Of a DNA stretch of 42,093 nt, positions 8,200 through 16,814 are shown one piece after another (position 1 is the first letter of the stretch; the number at the start of each line of letters is the position of its first letter). A model generated the notes under the pieces. That model worked only from the letters and a program-made list of their open reading frames with translations, made no database searches and was not told the DNA's origin. A program made the position numbers and the translations under genes. This stretch comes from Clostridiales bacterium (GTDB lineage: Bacteria > Bacillota > Clostridia > Oscillospirales > Oscillospiraceae), in the NCBI GenBank assembly GCA_022768185.1, contig JALEMS010000033.1, forward strand, positions 1 through 42,093, written 5' to 3'.

Positions 8200-8344
8200 A
8201 ATAAAAAACCGGTCTGCCGGCCATTTGCGTTTTGCACGAAGACGGCTGCCGCCGCGGCGCGTGCTGCAGTGCATTCGACCAATTGCCGGCAAACCAATCA
8301 AAATAGTGCGCATGAAAAACTGCCCGAAACGAATTCTCGTTTTT

Positions 8345-8374
8345 TTGCCTTTTCGCTGCATTTTGCACTATAAT
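8345..8374 (+). promoter_or_regulatory. Candidate proximal promoter of the glycyl radical enzyme operon
   Basis: TTGCCT (8345-8350) and a perfect TATAAT (8369-8374) are separated by 18 bases. Transcription would begin near 8381, giving a leader of about 138 bases before the activating enzyme ATG. One copy of TTTTGCAC overlaps the spacer just before the -10. Confidence 0.5.
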
Positions 8375-8518
8375 TCCGCCACGCGATTTTTTAGCATAGC
8401 GTTGAGCTCGGGGCCGGATGACACGTCCGCTCCGCTGCTTCCGGCCGTGCTGCACTTGGCTTGTGCTCCGTCGGCATGGACCGTCAGGCTGAAAAACTGA
8501 AACAGGATGGTGTTCCTC

Positions 8519-9433
8519 ATGACGCAAAACGAAAGCTTTGAGCAGCTCACCGGCAACGTATTCAACATCCAGCGCTATTCGACCCACGACGGCCCCGGCA
8601 TTCGCACCACGGTGTTTCTCAAGGGCTGTCCGCTGCGCTGCTTCTGGTGCCAGAATCCGGAATCGCAGAGCATGAAGCCGCTGCTCATGTTCAAGAAGGA
8701 CCGCTGCACGCTGTGCGGCCGGTGCATCGCAGCCTGCCCAACCGGAGCCAACGAGATCGTGGAAGGCCAGATGTTTGTCGACCGGGAAAAATGCACGGCC
8801 TGCGGCGCCTGCGTGAAGGCGTGCCTTGCCAAGGCGCGCACCGTCGAGGGCAAAAGCATGACGGTTGCCGAGGTGATCGCGGAAGTGAAGAAGGACCGCC
8901 TGCTCTATCAGAACTCCGGCGGCGGTATGACGGTCTCCGGCGGCGCATGCGAAATGCAGCCGGACTTCACCGTCGGCCTGATGCGCGCCGCGCACGCCGA
9001 GGGCATCCGCACCGCGGCGGAAATGGAAGGCGCGTTTCCCTGGGAGGTCGTCCGGCGGATCGCCGAGCACACCGACTACGTGCTCTATGACCTCAAGTGC
9101 ATGGACGACAAGCGGCACCGGGCCGGCACGGCGGTGTCCAACGTGCGTATCCTTGAAAACGCAAAAAATCTGGTGGAGATGGGCAAGACCATCAAATTCC
9201 GCACGCCGCTGATCCCCGGCTTCAACGACGATCCGGACTCCATCGCGGCCATCGCGCACTTTGTGCGGGATGAGCTGGGCCTCAGCCCGGCCGAGCACCT
9301 CGAACTGCTGCCGTACAACAATCTGGGCGAGGAAAAGTATGTGCGGCTCGATTTCGAGGGCGTTCATCCGAAGTATCAGCGTCAGTCTCAGGCGTACATC
9401 GACGAGTTGAACGCGCTGCGCTGCTCCATTTAA
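8519..9433 (+). CDS. Glycyl radical enzyme activating enzyme (radical SAM) with two-cluster ferredoxin insert
   Basis: This 304-residue activase has the radical-SAM cluster Cys37-Cys41-Cys44 (GCPLRCFWC, CxxxCxxC) after the family signature STHDGPGIRTTVFLKG. It then has a ferredoxin-like insert binding two [4Fe-4S] clusters (Cys63/66/69/73 and Cys92/95/98/102), followed by the SAM-binding barrel (NSGGGMTVSGG, LYDLKCMD). It cleaves S-adenosylmethionine and abstracts hydrogen from the radical glycine of its partner, encoded 72 bases downstream. The insert is typical of activases for decarboxylase-, dehydratase- and succinate-adding-type enzymes and is absent from pyruvate formate-lyase activase. 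The ATG at 8519 is preferred to 8507 because AGGA at 8504-8507 is better placed for it. Confidence 0.93.
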   Translation: MTQNESFEQLTGNVFNIQRYSTHDGPGIRTTVFLKGCPLRCFWCQNPESQSMKPLLMFKKDRCTLCGRCIAACPTGANEIVEGQMFVDREKCTACGACVKACLAKARTVEGKSMTVAEVIAEVKKDRLLYQNSGGGMTVSGGACEMQPDFTVGLMRAAHAEGIRTAAEMEGAFPWEVVRRIAEHTDYVLYDLKCMDDKRHRAGTAVSNVRILENAKNLVEMGKTIKFRTPLIPGFNDDPDSIAAIAHFVRDELGLSPAEHLELLPYNNLGEEKYVRLDFEGVHPKYQRQSQAYIDELNALRCSI

Positions 9434-9444
9434 GCTGTGAACCC

Positions 9445-9470
9445 CTTCGCCTGTCCCCCCCCGGGCGAAG
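9445..9470 (+). other. Hairpin with a C8 run between the activase and glycyl radical enzyme genes
   Basis: CTTCGCC (9445-9451) pairs with GGCGAAG (9464-9470). The loop contains eight consecutive C's (9455-9462). There is no U-tract directly after the stem, so this is more likely an RNA processing or stability element than a terminator. Confidence 0.4.
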
Positions 9471-9505
9471 CTTCAAAAATAAAAACGGAGAAAGGTGACA
9501 AAAAC

Positions 9506-11932
9506 ATGGCAAAGATCAACTACAAGCCCTTTACCGAAAAGACCCGCGGCGAAACCATCTGGGCGCGCCTGAACCCCCTGCGCTACACCCAGACCATGTC
9601 CTTGGCCCGCGCGCAGCTGCTTGCAGACGGCTATGAGGAATACGAAGGCTATTCCTTCTACCGCAAGCGCGGCCTGACCATTGCAAAGATCCTGCGTGAG
9701 ATCCCCATCTACATCGACGATGACCAGCTGCTGGTCGGCGATTTCAGCGCCAAGCCCATGGGCCCGGAATGGTTCCCCGACCTTGCGGCGACCTGGTTGT
9801 CTGACTATGTCGACAAGTACGGCTGGAAGGGCAGCGGCAAGTTCTTCGGCTTTGAAAGCCCCGAGCAGGCCGAGCAGGCCAAGGCCATTGCCTATAAGTT
9901 CCGCAACATCGGCGGCAAGGAAATGTGGTATAAGTACCTGGGCAAGGAAGAGTCTGAATACGCCGAGCTGATCGGCGAGCAGAAAGCATGGATTGCCAAC
10001 ACCCTGTCCGAAATCTACGCCGAAAAGGCATGGAACTGCCCCGACATCGCCCGCATCGTCAAGCTCGGCGTCAAGGGCCTGATCGAGTCCATCGACGAGC
10101 AGCTGGAGAAGCAGGTCATCCTCACGGATGACGACTACCGCGCCCACGAGTTCTGGCTCGGCATGAAGTACATGCTGCAGGGCGGCGTCGACTACGCGCA
10201 CCGCTATGCCGCGCTGGCCCGCGAGAAGGCCGAGGCCGAGACCGACGAGCTCCGCAAGGCAGAGCTGCTTGAGATTGCCCGCGTGTGTGACCGCGTGCCT
10301 GAGTACCCCGCCGAGACCTTCCAGGAGGCCCTGCAGTCCTTCTTCTTCGGCGTGCTGATGATCTTCTATGATACGCGTACCTACGGCATGGGCCTTGGCC
10401 GCGTCGACCAGTTCCTGTACCCGACCTTCCAGCACGACATCGAGACCGGCTACATCGACGAGGAGTATGCCACCCAGCTGCTCGAGTGCTTCCGCTGCAA
10501 GATCATGGGCAAGCGCCAGTTCTGGCCCGACCTGATGACCCCGAACCTCAGCTCTGAGTCCCACTTCCACAACGCCATTCTCGGCGGCGTCGATCCTGTC
10601 ACCGGCCGCGACGCAACCAACCGCCTGTCCTTCCTGTGGCTCGACGCAGCAGAGCGCGTGCATACCCCGCACCCCACGCTCTCCGTGCGCTATCATGCCA
10701 ACATCGACCCGAAGTTCATGGATCGCGCCATTGAGGTCGCAGCACTCGGCATGGGCTTCCCCGCCTTCATGGGCGACGACACCAGCATCGAGTACCTGCT
10801 CAGCCGCGGCTACACCCTGCAGGAGGCCCGCGATTATGCCATCGGCGGCTGCGTGCTGCACGTTGTTCCCGGCAAGAACAGCTCTGTCTGGCCCATCGTT
10901 ATCAACTGCGGCAAGATGATGGAGTATGCGCTCCGCAACGGCTACGACAACCGTCTGAATATGCAGCTTGGTCCGAAGACCGGTGAGTTTACCGAAATGA
11001 AGACTTATGAGGACTTCATCGAGGCCTACAAGGCTCAGTGGACGTACTGGGGCAATATCGCTGCCGACAGCAACCGTCAGTGCCGCATCCAGCACATTGA
11101 GTCCTTCCCCGACATCATGATGAGCGCCTTCACCGATGACTGCATCAAGCGCGGCAAGGTTACCAGCCTTGGCGGTGCCGTGCATAACGACAACACCCAG
11201 TACATCGTGCCCGTCGGCGTGCAGGATTTCGGCAACGTGGCCTATGTTCTGAAGAACTACATCTTCTGCGAGAATCCCATCTGCTCCCGCGAGACGCTGC
11301 TGGCCGCCCTTGACGCCAACTGGGTTGGCTATGAGGATCTGCAGGCACAGCTGGAGAGCCTGCCCAAGTACGGCAACGACATTCCGGAAGTCGACAATCT
11401 GGTGGACGAGGGCTATCGTCTGATCCAGGACATCTGGTACAAGATCCCGGCTGCCTTCGGCCACCACTTTGAGGTTGCCCCGCACTCCCTCGGCTTCCAC
11501 GCCGGCACCGGCGCAAAGACCGGCGCGCTGCCCGACGGCCGCATGGCCTGGACGGCTATGTCCGACGGCGCCGTCTCCCCGAGACAGGGCACCGACCATG
11601 AAGGTCCTGCCGCTGTCATCAACTCCTGCGGCTGCGTTGACCACACCGAGCTGTTCGGCGTGCTGTTCAACATGCGCTTCACCCAGGACGCCCTGAAGAC
11701 CAAGGAAGGCCGCGACCACCTGGCTGCCCTTATCCGTACCTACCTGCACGACTATGGCGGAAAGCACATCCAGTTCAACGTCATCAGCGCCGAGACCATG
11801 AAGGACGCAAAGGCCAATCCGGAGAAGTACACCGATCTGATCGTCCGCGTCGCCGGCTACAGCGCCTACTGGACCGACCTGACTACGACCATCCACGACG
11901 AGCTGATCCAGCGCACCGAGCAGCACTGGTAA
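9506..11932 (+). CDS. Glycyl radical enzyme of the pyruvate formate-lyase superfamily, reaction unknown
   Basis: This is an 808-residue enzyme. The PFL-like domain occupies most of the chain and the glycine-radical domain lies at the end. Gly784 is the radical site (RVAGYSAYW, 24 residues from the C-terminus) and Cys449 is the thiyl cysteine (AIGGCVLHVVPGK). Many characterised dehydratases, C-N and C-S lyases and aryl-acetate decarboxylases of the superfamily carry Glu two residues after the cysteine (GCVE); here Leu451 stands there, followed by His452. The length resembles the diol/glycerol dehydratase-like branch, but the missing base argues against a standard assignment. The ATG at 9506 has GGAGAAAGG upstream. 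Codon use is strongly biased, like rpoB, which suggests high expression. It could be an X-succinate-synthase-like, decarboxylating or wholly new enzyme. Confidence 0.9.
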   Translation: MAKINYKPFTEKTRGETIWARLNPLRYTQTMSLARAQLLADGYEEYEGYSFYRKRGLTIAKILREIPIYIDDDQLLVGDFSAKPMGPEWFPDLAATWLSDYVDKYGWKGSGKFFGFESPEQAEQAKAIAYKFRNIGGKEMWYKYLGKEESEYAELIGEQKAWIANTLSEIYAEKAWNCPDIARIVKLGVKGLIESIDEQLEKQVILTDDDYRAHEFWLGMKYMLQGGVDYAHRYAALAREKAEAETDELRKAELLEIARVCDRVPEYPAETFQEALQSFFFGVLMIFYDTRTYGMGLGRVDQFLYPTFQHDIETGYIDEEYATQLLECFRCKIMGKRQFWPDLMTPNLSSESHFHNAILGGVDPVTGRDATNRLSFLWLDAAERVHTPHPTLSVRYHANIDPKFMDRAIEVAALGMGFPAFMGDDTSIEYLLSRGYTLQEARDYAIGGCVLHVVPGKNSSVWPIVINCGKMMEYALRNGYDNRLNMQLGPKTGEFTEMKTYEDFIEAYKAQWTYWGNIAADSNRQCRIQHIESFPDIMMSAFTDDCIKRGKVTSLGGAVHNDNTQYIVPVGVQDFGNVAYVLKNYIFCENPICSRETLLAALDANWVGYEDLQAQLESLPKYGNDIPEVDNLVDEGYRLIQDIWYKIPAAFGHHFEVAPHSLGFHAGTGAKTGALPDGRMAWTAMSDGAVSPRQGTDHEGPAAVINSCGCVDHTELFGVLFNMRFTQDALKTKEGRDHLAALIRTYLHDYGGKHIQFNVISAETMKDAKANPEKYTDLIVRVAGYSAYWTDLTTTIHDELIQRTEQHW

Positions 11933-11947
11933 TTCCGTTTCCCCCCT

Positions 11948-11990
11948 GCCGGCGGAGAGGCCTTCCCCGCCTCTCCCCGGCGTGTTTCCG
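11948..11990 (+). terminator. Possible terminator after the glycyl radical enzyme gene
   Basis: GCCGG/CCGGC and GGAGAGGC/GCCTCTCC form a 13-bp stem with one bulged base (11948-11961 with 11969-11981), followed by GTGTTTCC. The U-tract is poor, so termination may be partial. Confidence 0.5.
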
Positions 11991-11994
11991 ATCT

Positions 11995-12022
11995 TCAGCG
12001 GCGTTCTTCGGGACGCCGCTGA
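11995..12022. other. Inverted repeat upstream of the Crp-like regulator gene
   Basis: TCAGCGGCGT (11995-12004) and ACGCCGCTGA (12013-12022) form a perfect 10-bp repeat around an 8-base loop. It lies 30 bases upstream of the regulator's -35. It may be a second hairpin of the preceding transcript or an operator for the regulator itself. Confidence 0.4.
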
Positions 12023-12051
12023 GAAAAAACAATGAATTCCATGACTTTCCC

Positions 12052-12081
12052 TTGACTTATCGCGCTGTTTTTGGCTATTTA
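12052..12081 (+). promoter_or_regulatory. Likely promoter of the Crp-like regulator gene
   Basis: TTGACT (12052-12057) is followed after 18 bases by TATTTA (12076-12081), within an AT-rich segment. The GTG start lies about 20 bases further, with GGGGTGA as ribosome site. The regulator can therefore be made independently of the upstream enzyme genes. Confidence 0.5.
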
Positions 12082-12100
12082 TATCATGGGGTGATTAATC

Positions 12101-12769
12101 GTGGAAAATGGTCATGAAATCTTTCAGCATGATATTTTTCAGTATCTGCCGGAGGGGATCGCGGAGACGCTGCCGACCGTCCGTGTGAATAAAGACACGG
12201 TGTTTATCCCTGCCGAGGCGCAGGAGGTCATCGACCTGTATTATATCCTGGACGGAGAGGTCTCCGTTTTTGCCCAGTCGCACAACGGGCGCGAGTTTTT
12301 GATCGACACGCTGCCCAGCGGGAATTTCATCGGGAAGTTCTCGCAGATGCGCAATCAGAATTTTTATTGTGAGGTACGGGCCAACTGCGACTGCAGACTG
12401 CTCGTGCTCACACGGTATAAGGAGTTCCTGCTCAGCGACAAAAGCTTTGCACTCTATTTTTATATCAAGACCACAGATCGTGTTTATGAAATGTATAAGC
12501 TGTCCATGGCCCGCACACTCTACAGCTATGACGAGCTGTTTGCCTACTGGCTGCTGAAGCTGGCTGACGACAAGCGCGTGGTCGCCTGTGAGGATGAGCT
12601 CATTCGTCTGAAGATGAATATCAGCGAGCGACAGTTTTTCTACCTGCTCAAGAAGCTCGGCGGTCTCAAACTGATCCGGCGCGCGCGCAACAAGATCCAG
12701 CTCCTGGATGAGGACGGACTGCGCGACCTGGCGCAGAACGTATGCGCCTTTATGGACAGCAGCTATTGA
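12101..12769 (+). CDS. Crp/Fnr-family transcriptional regulator
   Basis: This 222-residue protein has an N-terminal cyclic-nucleotide-binding-like beta-roll (YYILDGEVSVFAQSHNGREF, LPSGNFIGKF), a dimerisation helix (FALYFYIKTTDRVYEMYKLS) and a C-terminal winged helix-turn-helix (LKMNISERQFFYLLKKLGGL). The N-terminal cysteines of a Fnr [4Fe-4S] cluster are absent and no clear cyclic-nucleotide phosphate-binding motif is seen, so the signal is unknown. Cys90, Cys96 and Cys98 lie close together in the beta-roll. Translation starts at GTG with GGGGTGA six bases before it. Its position just after the glycyl radical enzyme gene makes it the likely local regulator, perhaps responding to substrate or redox state. 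Confidence 0.85.
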   Translation: MENGHEIFQHDIFQYLPEGIAETLPTVRVNKDTVFIPAEAQEVIDLYYILDGEVSVFAQSHNGREFLIDTLPSGNFIGKFSQMRNQNFYCEVRANCDCRLLVLTRYKEFLLSDKSFALYFYIKTTDRVYEMYKLSMARTLYSYDELFAYWLLKLADDKRVVACEDELIRLKMNISERQFFYLLKKLGGLKLIRRARNKIQLLDEDGLRDLAQNVCAFMDSSY

Positions 12770-12839
12770 GCTTTAATCAGGGTCGTTTCCGCCTGTGTCC
12801 AGAAGGCGGCTTCGATAAATACTCCATTCCTCTTAACAG

Positions 12840-12879
12840 CACAGGGCCTGCTTCGGAATACGCCGGAGCAGGCCCTGTG
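12840..12879 (+). terminator. Long hairpin between the Crp-like regulator and the MATE gene
   Basis: A 17-bp stem (12840-12856 with 12863-12879, one G-T pair) is followed by TTGCCG only. The strong stem and its place between two genes suggest a terminator. The poor U-tract leaves room for a factor-dependent or mRNA-end-protecting role. Confidence 0.5.
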
Positions 12880-12906
12880 TTGCCGTGGTATTGGCCCGGA
12901 GTGGTA

Positions 12907-12934
12907 TTGTATTTTGCTGCCGGCGTGCTATAAT
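12907..12934 (+). promoter_or_regulatory. Promoter of the MATE efflux gene
   Basis: TTGTAT (12907-12912) and a perfect TATAAT (12929-12934) are separated by 16 bases. A TGC immediately before the -10 makes it an extended -10 promoter. The start codon lies 44 bases downstream. Confidence 0.75.
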
Positions 12935-12977
12935 AGACCTGTTATACAAATCGCGGACAGAGCAGGGGGGCGAAAGC

Positions 12978-14345
12978 ATGCGTGATACAAAACGCATGGG
13001 CACCGATCTCACACAGGGGAGCATCCCGCGGAGCATGCTGGGCTTTGCCATTCCGTTTATGCTGTCAACGGCGCTGCAGGTGGTCTATTCGCTGGTGGAT
13101 ATGGCCATCGTGGGGCGCTTTGTCGGCAGCCATGCGCTTTCCGGCGTATCCATTGCCAGCCAGGTCATCGTGTTCTTCACGACCTTCTGTGTGGGCTATT
13201 CCTTCGGCGGACAGGTCTATATTTCGCAGGCGATCGGGCGCGACCGCCGCGACGTCATTCAGCACGCCGTCGGTACGCTGTTTTCCGTCACGCTGCTGCT
13301 GGCCGTGGTATTTACGGCGGTGTGCCTGCTGGTGCGGCATGCGTTTCTGCGCATCCTCCACACGCCGCCGGAGTCGTATGAGATGGCGCTGGAGTACCTC
13401 GTCATCTGCGGCGGCGGTCTGGTCTTCAGCTACGGCTACAATCTGGTTTCCTCCATTCTGCGCGGCATGGGAGACTCGAAGCGCCCACTGCTGTTTATCA
13501 GCATTGCCACGGTCGTCAACATCGTGCTGGATCTGCTGTTTACCGGCCTGCTGGGCTGGGGCGTGGCCGGCGCGGCATGGGCCACCATCATCGGGCAGGC
13601 GTCGTCCTTCCTGTTTGCGCTGGTGTATCTCTATCGGCGGCGCGAGCAGTTCGGCTTTGATTTCCGCCTGAAAAGCTTTGCCGTGGAGAAAAAGGCCCTT
13701 ACGGAGATGTCAAAGCTCGGGGCGGTGATGGCCATCCAGTATTCGGCGATCTACATTTCCATGATGTTTGTCAACTCCATGGTCAACCGCGAAGGGGTAT
13801 ATGCTTCGGCGGCCTTCGGCGTCGGCATCAAGCTGGACGACCTCATCATCAAGATCAGCCAGGGCTTTCAGGCGGCTGCGCTGGCCATGGTGGGGCAGAG
13901 CTATGCCACCGGAGACCATGCGCGGGTGAAAAAGGTGCTGCTGTATGACTGGGGCTTTGTCGCGGCCCTGTATGCCGTATATTTTATATTGTATACCGGC
14001 TGCGGCGCGCAAATGTTCGGCCTGTTTACGGATGATGTGCGCGTCATCTCTCTGGCTCCGGTGTACATCCGCGCCATCGTGTGGGGCTATCCGGGCTTCA
14101 TCATCATGCGCGCAACCAATGCCCTCGTACAGGGCACGGGCAATGCGCGCCTCGGCTTTGTTTCAAGCCTCCTCGACGCGCTCGTGCTGCGCATCGGCCT
14201 GTGCTGGTTGTTCGGCGTGGTGCTGCAGATGGGGCTGTACGGTTTCTTCCTCGGGTATGCGCTGGCTGTGTACGGCTCGGCCCTGCCGGGACTGGTGTAT
14301 TTCCTCAGCGGCCGGTGGAAGCACCGCCGCGTGCTGCTTGACTGA
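12978..14345 (+). CDS. MATE-family efflux transporter
   Basis: This 455-residue protein has about 12 membrane helices in two six-helix halves, typical of multidrug and toxin extrusion (DinF/NorM-like) proteins. It opens MRDTKRMGTDLTQGSIPRSM, and the first helix contains IPFMLSTALQVVYSLVDMAIVG, a family hallmark. The second half begins near ALTEMSKLGAVMAIQYSAIY. Such pumps export cationic drugs or metabolites using Na+ or H+ gradients. The ATG at 12978 has AGGGGGG upstream; a longer frame to 12885 would run over the promoter. It is a single-gene unit with its own promoter and terminator. The substrate is unknown. Confidence 0.9.
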   Translation: MRDTKRMGTDLTQGSIPRSMLGFAIPFMLSTALQVVYSLVDMAIVGRFVGSHALSGVSIASQVIVFFTTFCVGYSFGGQVYISQAIGRDRRDVIQHAVGTLFSVTLLLAVVFTAVCLLVRHAFLRILHTPPESYEMALEYLVICGGGLVFSYGYNLVSSILRGMGDSKRPLLFISIATVVNIVLDLLFTGLLGWGVAGAAWATIIGQASSFLFALVYLYRRREQFGFDFRLKSFAVEKKALTEMSKLGAVMAIQYSAIYISMMFVNSMVNREGVYASAAFGVGIKLDDLIIKISQGFQAAALAMVGQSYATGDHARVKKVLLYDWGFVAALYAVYFILYTGCGAQMFGLFTDDVRVISLAPVYIRAIVWGYPGFIIMRATNALVQGTGNARLGFVSSLLDALVLRIGLCWLFGVVLQMGLYGFFLGYALAVYGSALPGLVYFLSGRWKHRRVLLD

Positions 14346-14436
14346 AGCGACGGCCCGCAAAAGAAGACGTTTGCCTCCGCGCAGCGGCCCGTTCCGGTCT
14401 GCATGGAGCTCGGGACGCGTGGCATGAGAGCGTCTG

Positions 14437-14477
14437 AAAAGCCTGCCTGCACCGTTAGGGTGCAGGCAGGCTTTTTG
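14437..14477 (+). terminator. Terminator of the MATE gene
   Basis: AAAAGCCTGCCTGCACC (14437-14453) pairs perfectly with 14459-14475 around a 5-base loop, and the stem runs into CTTTTTGC. This is a classical intrinsic terminator, separating the efflux gene from the guaB promoter. Confidence 0.92.
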
Positions 14478-14509
14478 CGTCTGCGGGGAGATAGAACCGG
14501 GATTATTGG

Positions 14510-14538
14510 TTGACATCGGCGTTTCATGCGTATAAAAT
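14510..14538 (+). promoter_or_regulatory. Promoter of the guaB operon
   Basis: A perfect TTGACA (14510-14515) is followed after 17 bases by TAAAAT (14533-14538), within the run TATAAAATAG. Transcription would begin near 14545, giving a leader of about 50 bases with no visible riboswitch. Confidence 0.75.
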
Positions 14539-14557
14539 AGATAAAATAAGGAAATGA

Positions 14558-16075
<1,518 letters not shown>

Positions 16076-16097
16076 GCGCCCGGGAAGGAGAAACACC

Positions 16098-16814
16098 GTG
16101 CAGGAGCCGGCGGCCGTGCTGCGGCAGTGGATCGCAGAGAGCGGGAACATTGTGTTTTTCGGCGGGGCCGGCGTGTCGACGGAAAGCGGCATCCCGGACT
16201 TCCGCAGCGTGGACGGGCTGTACCGCCAGACGTGGAGCCATCCGCCGGAGGTTATGCTCAGCCACACGTTTTTCGAGACCCATACGGAAGAATTTTTCGA
16301 TTTTTACCGCAGAAAGCTCCTGTTTCCGGACGCGCGCCCCAATGCGGCGCACCTGCGTCTGGCGGAACTGGAGCGGGAGGGCAGGCTGCGGGCCGTCGTG
16401 ACGCAGAACATCGACGGCCTGCACCAGCAGGCGGGCAGCCGCAATGTGCTCGAGCTGCACGGCAGCGTGCACCGGGCATACTGCGCCGCCTGCGGCAGGG
16501 CGCACCCGGCCTCGGCAATCAACGCCGGGACGGGCGTGCCCCGCTGTGCCTGCGGCGGCGTCATCCGGCCGGACGTGGTGCTGTATGAGGAGGCGCTTGA
16601 CGACGATACGGTCGAGCGTGCCGTGCGCGCCATTGAGGCGGCGGAGGTGCTTCTGGTGGCCGGCACCTCGCTGGCGGTGTTTCCGGCGGCGGGCCTGCTC
16701 AATTACTACCGCGGCAGAAGGCTGGCGCTCATCAATCTGAGCGAAACCGCATACGATCATCAGGCGGACCTGGTGATTCATGAAAAAATCGGCGAGGTCA
16801 TGAAACAGGTATGA
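16098..16814 (+). CDS. NAD-dependent protein deacylase (sirtuin, CobB/SrtN type)
   Basis: This 238-residue SIR2-family enzyme removes acyl groups from lysines using NAD+, releasing nicotinamide. Its features are the NAD-binding GAGVSTESGIPDFRS (23-37), QNIDGLHQQAG (103-113), the catalytic His121 in LELHGSVHRAYC, zinc ligands Cys129, Cys132, Cys150 and Cys152, and GTSLAVFPAA near the end. It starts at GTG with AAGGAG upstream. It overlaps the next gene by four bases. Position in the guaB-tmk block links protein deacylation to nucleotide supply genes by co-expression only. Confidence 0.95.
   Translation: MQEPAAVLRQWIAESGNIVFFGGAGVSTESGIPDFRSVDGLYRQTWSHPPEVMLSHTFFETHTEEFFDFYRRKLLFPDARPNAAHLRLAELEREGRLRAVVTQNIDGLHQQAGSRNVLELHGSVHRAYCAACGRAHPASAINAGTGVPRCACGGVIRPDVVLYEEALDDDTVERAVRAIEAAEVLLVAGTSLAVFPAAGLLNYYRGRRLALINLSETAYDHQADLVIHEKIGEVMKQV

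Larger units (their letters stand above)
7985..8518. promoter_or_regulatory. Divergent control region between the MFS transporter and the glycyl radical enzyme genes
   Basis: No credible gene lies here. The region holds a hairpin in the transporter leader (8029-8039 with 8052-8062, one mismatch); an AT-rich segment with a 13-2-13 perfect palindrome (8172-8199) over a TATAAT at 8186-8191; two copies of TTTTGCAC (8230-8237, 8361-8368); a short palindrome TTGCCGGCAA (about 8283-8292); a weak A+T hairpin followed by T's (8327-8346); and a second TATAAT at 8369-8374. The DNA is notably AT-rich compared with its surroundings, and the number of elements suggests tight control. Confidence 0.7.

Noticed and set aside
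8327-8346. A short AAACGA/TCGTTT hairpin followed by T's as an intrinsic terminator
   Set aside because: The six-base, mostly A+T stem is too weak to be convincing; it was kept only as a note in the control region.
6677-9367. An 896-codon minus-strand frame joining the transporter to sequence antisense to the activase gene
   Set aside because: The true transporter start at 7984 has a good ribosome site, and the upstream part crosses a promoter region and mirrors the radical-SAM gene. It is not a fusion protein.
9473-11926. An 817-codon open frame antisense to the glycyl radical enzyme gene
   Set aside because: GC-rich third codon positions remove stop codons from the opposite strand. The translation has no domain and lacks a suitable start region.
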